Source: RZYX01 sp036654375
Lineage (GTDB): Bacteria; Bacillota; Clostridia; Oscillospirales; Acutalibacteraceae
Length of the DNA: 64,000 nucleotides
Direction: 5' to 3'
Assembly (NCBI GenBank): GCA_036654375.1
Contig: JAVVSD010000001.1
Location: forward strand, 62,001 to 126,000
The position numbers and the translations under genes are program-made. Of this stretch, positions 63,674 to 64,000 are shown in pieces; positions within the stretch are counted from its first letter, which is position 1, and the number at the start of each line of letters is the position of its first letter. Below the pieces are notes generated by a model, which saw only the letters and a program-made list of their open reading frames with translations, was not told where the DNA came from and searched no databases.

Positions 63674-64000
63674 TTAGATTTTTTGGCAAAAATCAAAAAT
63701 CTGTGCTGGCAGCTCTGATTCATCTGCCGAAATTGTGAATGTGAATTTGGTTTCTGTTGCGTTTGCAAGAAGACTTACCTTCTCAAGAAATTCTGCAAGT
63801 GCATTAAAGTCGTCTCCACCTATTTTGAGTGTTGCATCTGCTAAAATATCTGTGATGTCGTTATCCCCTGCACAAATGCCACTAACAAATCCATAGTATG
63901 CGTCAAAACCCTTTACTCCAAATGACTCTGTTGAAACAAGACGCGCACGAGAAGTTACATCAAAAGTTAACTTCGTTTTCTTTTCAATGCAAATAACATT
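63674..64000 (-). CDS. Unrecognised protein, C-terminal 108 residues (gene continues beyond window)
   Basis: I translated this frame by hand: it reads ...NVICIEKKTKLTFDVTSR, GFDAYYGFVSGICAGD and ends IFDFCQKI before TAA at 63674-63676. No stop interrupts it and the codon bias fits its neighbours. The fragment has no motif I recognise; the start is outside the window. It lies upstream of the DUF177-rpmF operon in the same direction but is separated by a terminator and promoter. Confidence 0.7.
   Translation of the reverse strand, partial: NVICIEKKTKLTFDVTSRARLVSTESFGVKGFDAYYGFVSGICAGDNDITDILADATLKIGGDDFNALAEFLEKVSLLANATETKFTFTISADESELPAQIFDFCQKI

Noticed and set aside
1..64000. tRNA, rRNA, transposase, integrase, toxin-antitoxin or phage genes
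   Set aside because: None recognised on either strand on reading intergenic regions and frames.

Overview
The window (about 64 kb, AT-rich, strong Shine-Dalgarno sites, several TTG/GTG starts) looks like a chromosomal segment of an anaerobic, endospore-forming Clostridia, probably of the Oscillospirales/Ruminococcaceae type. The evidence is the spoIIAA-spoIIAB-sigF operon, the dipicolinate synthase genes dpaAB, HPr kinase, AdhE, rubrerythrin, a clostridial 2[4Fe-4S] ferredoxin, AddAB and the single-chain PurL. Genus-level placement is inference. There are no rRNA or tRNA genes, CRISPR arrays, transposases or phage genes. Most of the segment is housekeeping DNA with short accessory units between.

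Layout. 1-3.4 kb: murB (cut by the left edge), a ROK glucokinase and hprK form one minus-strand operon, followed by a DUF896/DUF1653 pair. 3.5-5.2 kb: cca and a small membrane protein. 5.2-10.5 kb: a five-gene nickel/peptide-type ABC importer behind an unusual 5' leader. 10.7-14.4 kb: adhE and a co-transcribed phosphotransferase-fold kinase, under a consensus promoter overlapped by a Rex-like site. 14.8-17.1 kb: a sodium:neurotransmitter-type symporter and an HD-GYP protein. 17.2-21.1 kb: a YtrA-type GntR regulator, an ABC ATPase and an 835-residue permease. 21.3-28.3 kb: DUF975 protein, purL, an ApgM-family enzyme and metY. 28.4-32.5 kb: pssA-psd, ferredoxin, trmN6-like/rsmI, rubrerythrin. 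32.6-38.2 kb: a collagen-like secreted protein, ychF, tcdA, hemW and lepA. 38.4-44 kb: orphan lipoprotein, a flavoprotein overlapping a PyrB with a PyrI-type zinc tail, metA, and a DUF5696 lipoprotein. 44.1-50.5 kb: the spoIIA operon, an acyl-CoA synthetase, a small spore-type protein, a stand-alone E2-type acyltransferase and murC. 50.6-59.2 kb: dpaAB and addBA. 59.2-64 kb: nitroreductase, der, a DUF512 radical-SAM protein, rpmF, the DUF177 gene and the C-terminal part of an unrecognised gene.

How genes fit together. MetA carries the Glu111 associated with acetyl-CoA use, and MetY would sulfhydrylate O-acetylhomoserine, giving direct sulfhydrylation to homocysteine. The ApgM-family protein next to metY may be the alternative homoserine kinase feeding threonine, or a phosphoglycerate mutase. 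PssA and Psd make phosphatidylethanolamine. SpoIIAA/AB/SigF start forespore transcription and DpaAB make the spore-core dipicolinate late in the mother cell; a SigK/SigE-like promoter precedes dpaA. MurB and MurC serve peptidoglycan synthesis. AdhE under a Rex-like site points to NADH-responsive fermentation.

Items most worth a second look: the importer leader, in which two upstream copies of a 9-mer can each pair with one downstream arm; the PyrB-zinc-domain fusion; the stand-alone E2-fold acyltransferase near an acyl-CoA synthetase; the adhE-kinase operon; the YtrA-type ABC system; and the collagen-like protein. Nothing visible amounts to a clearly new multi-gene system.
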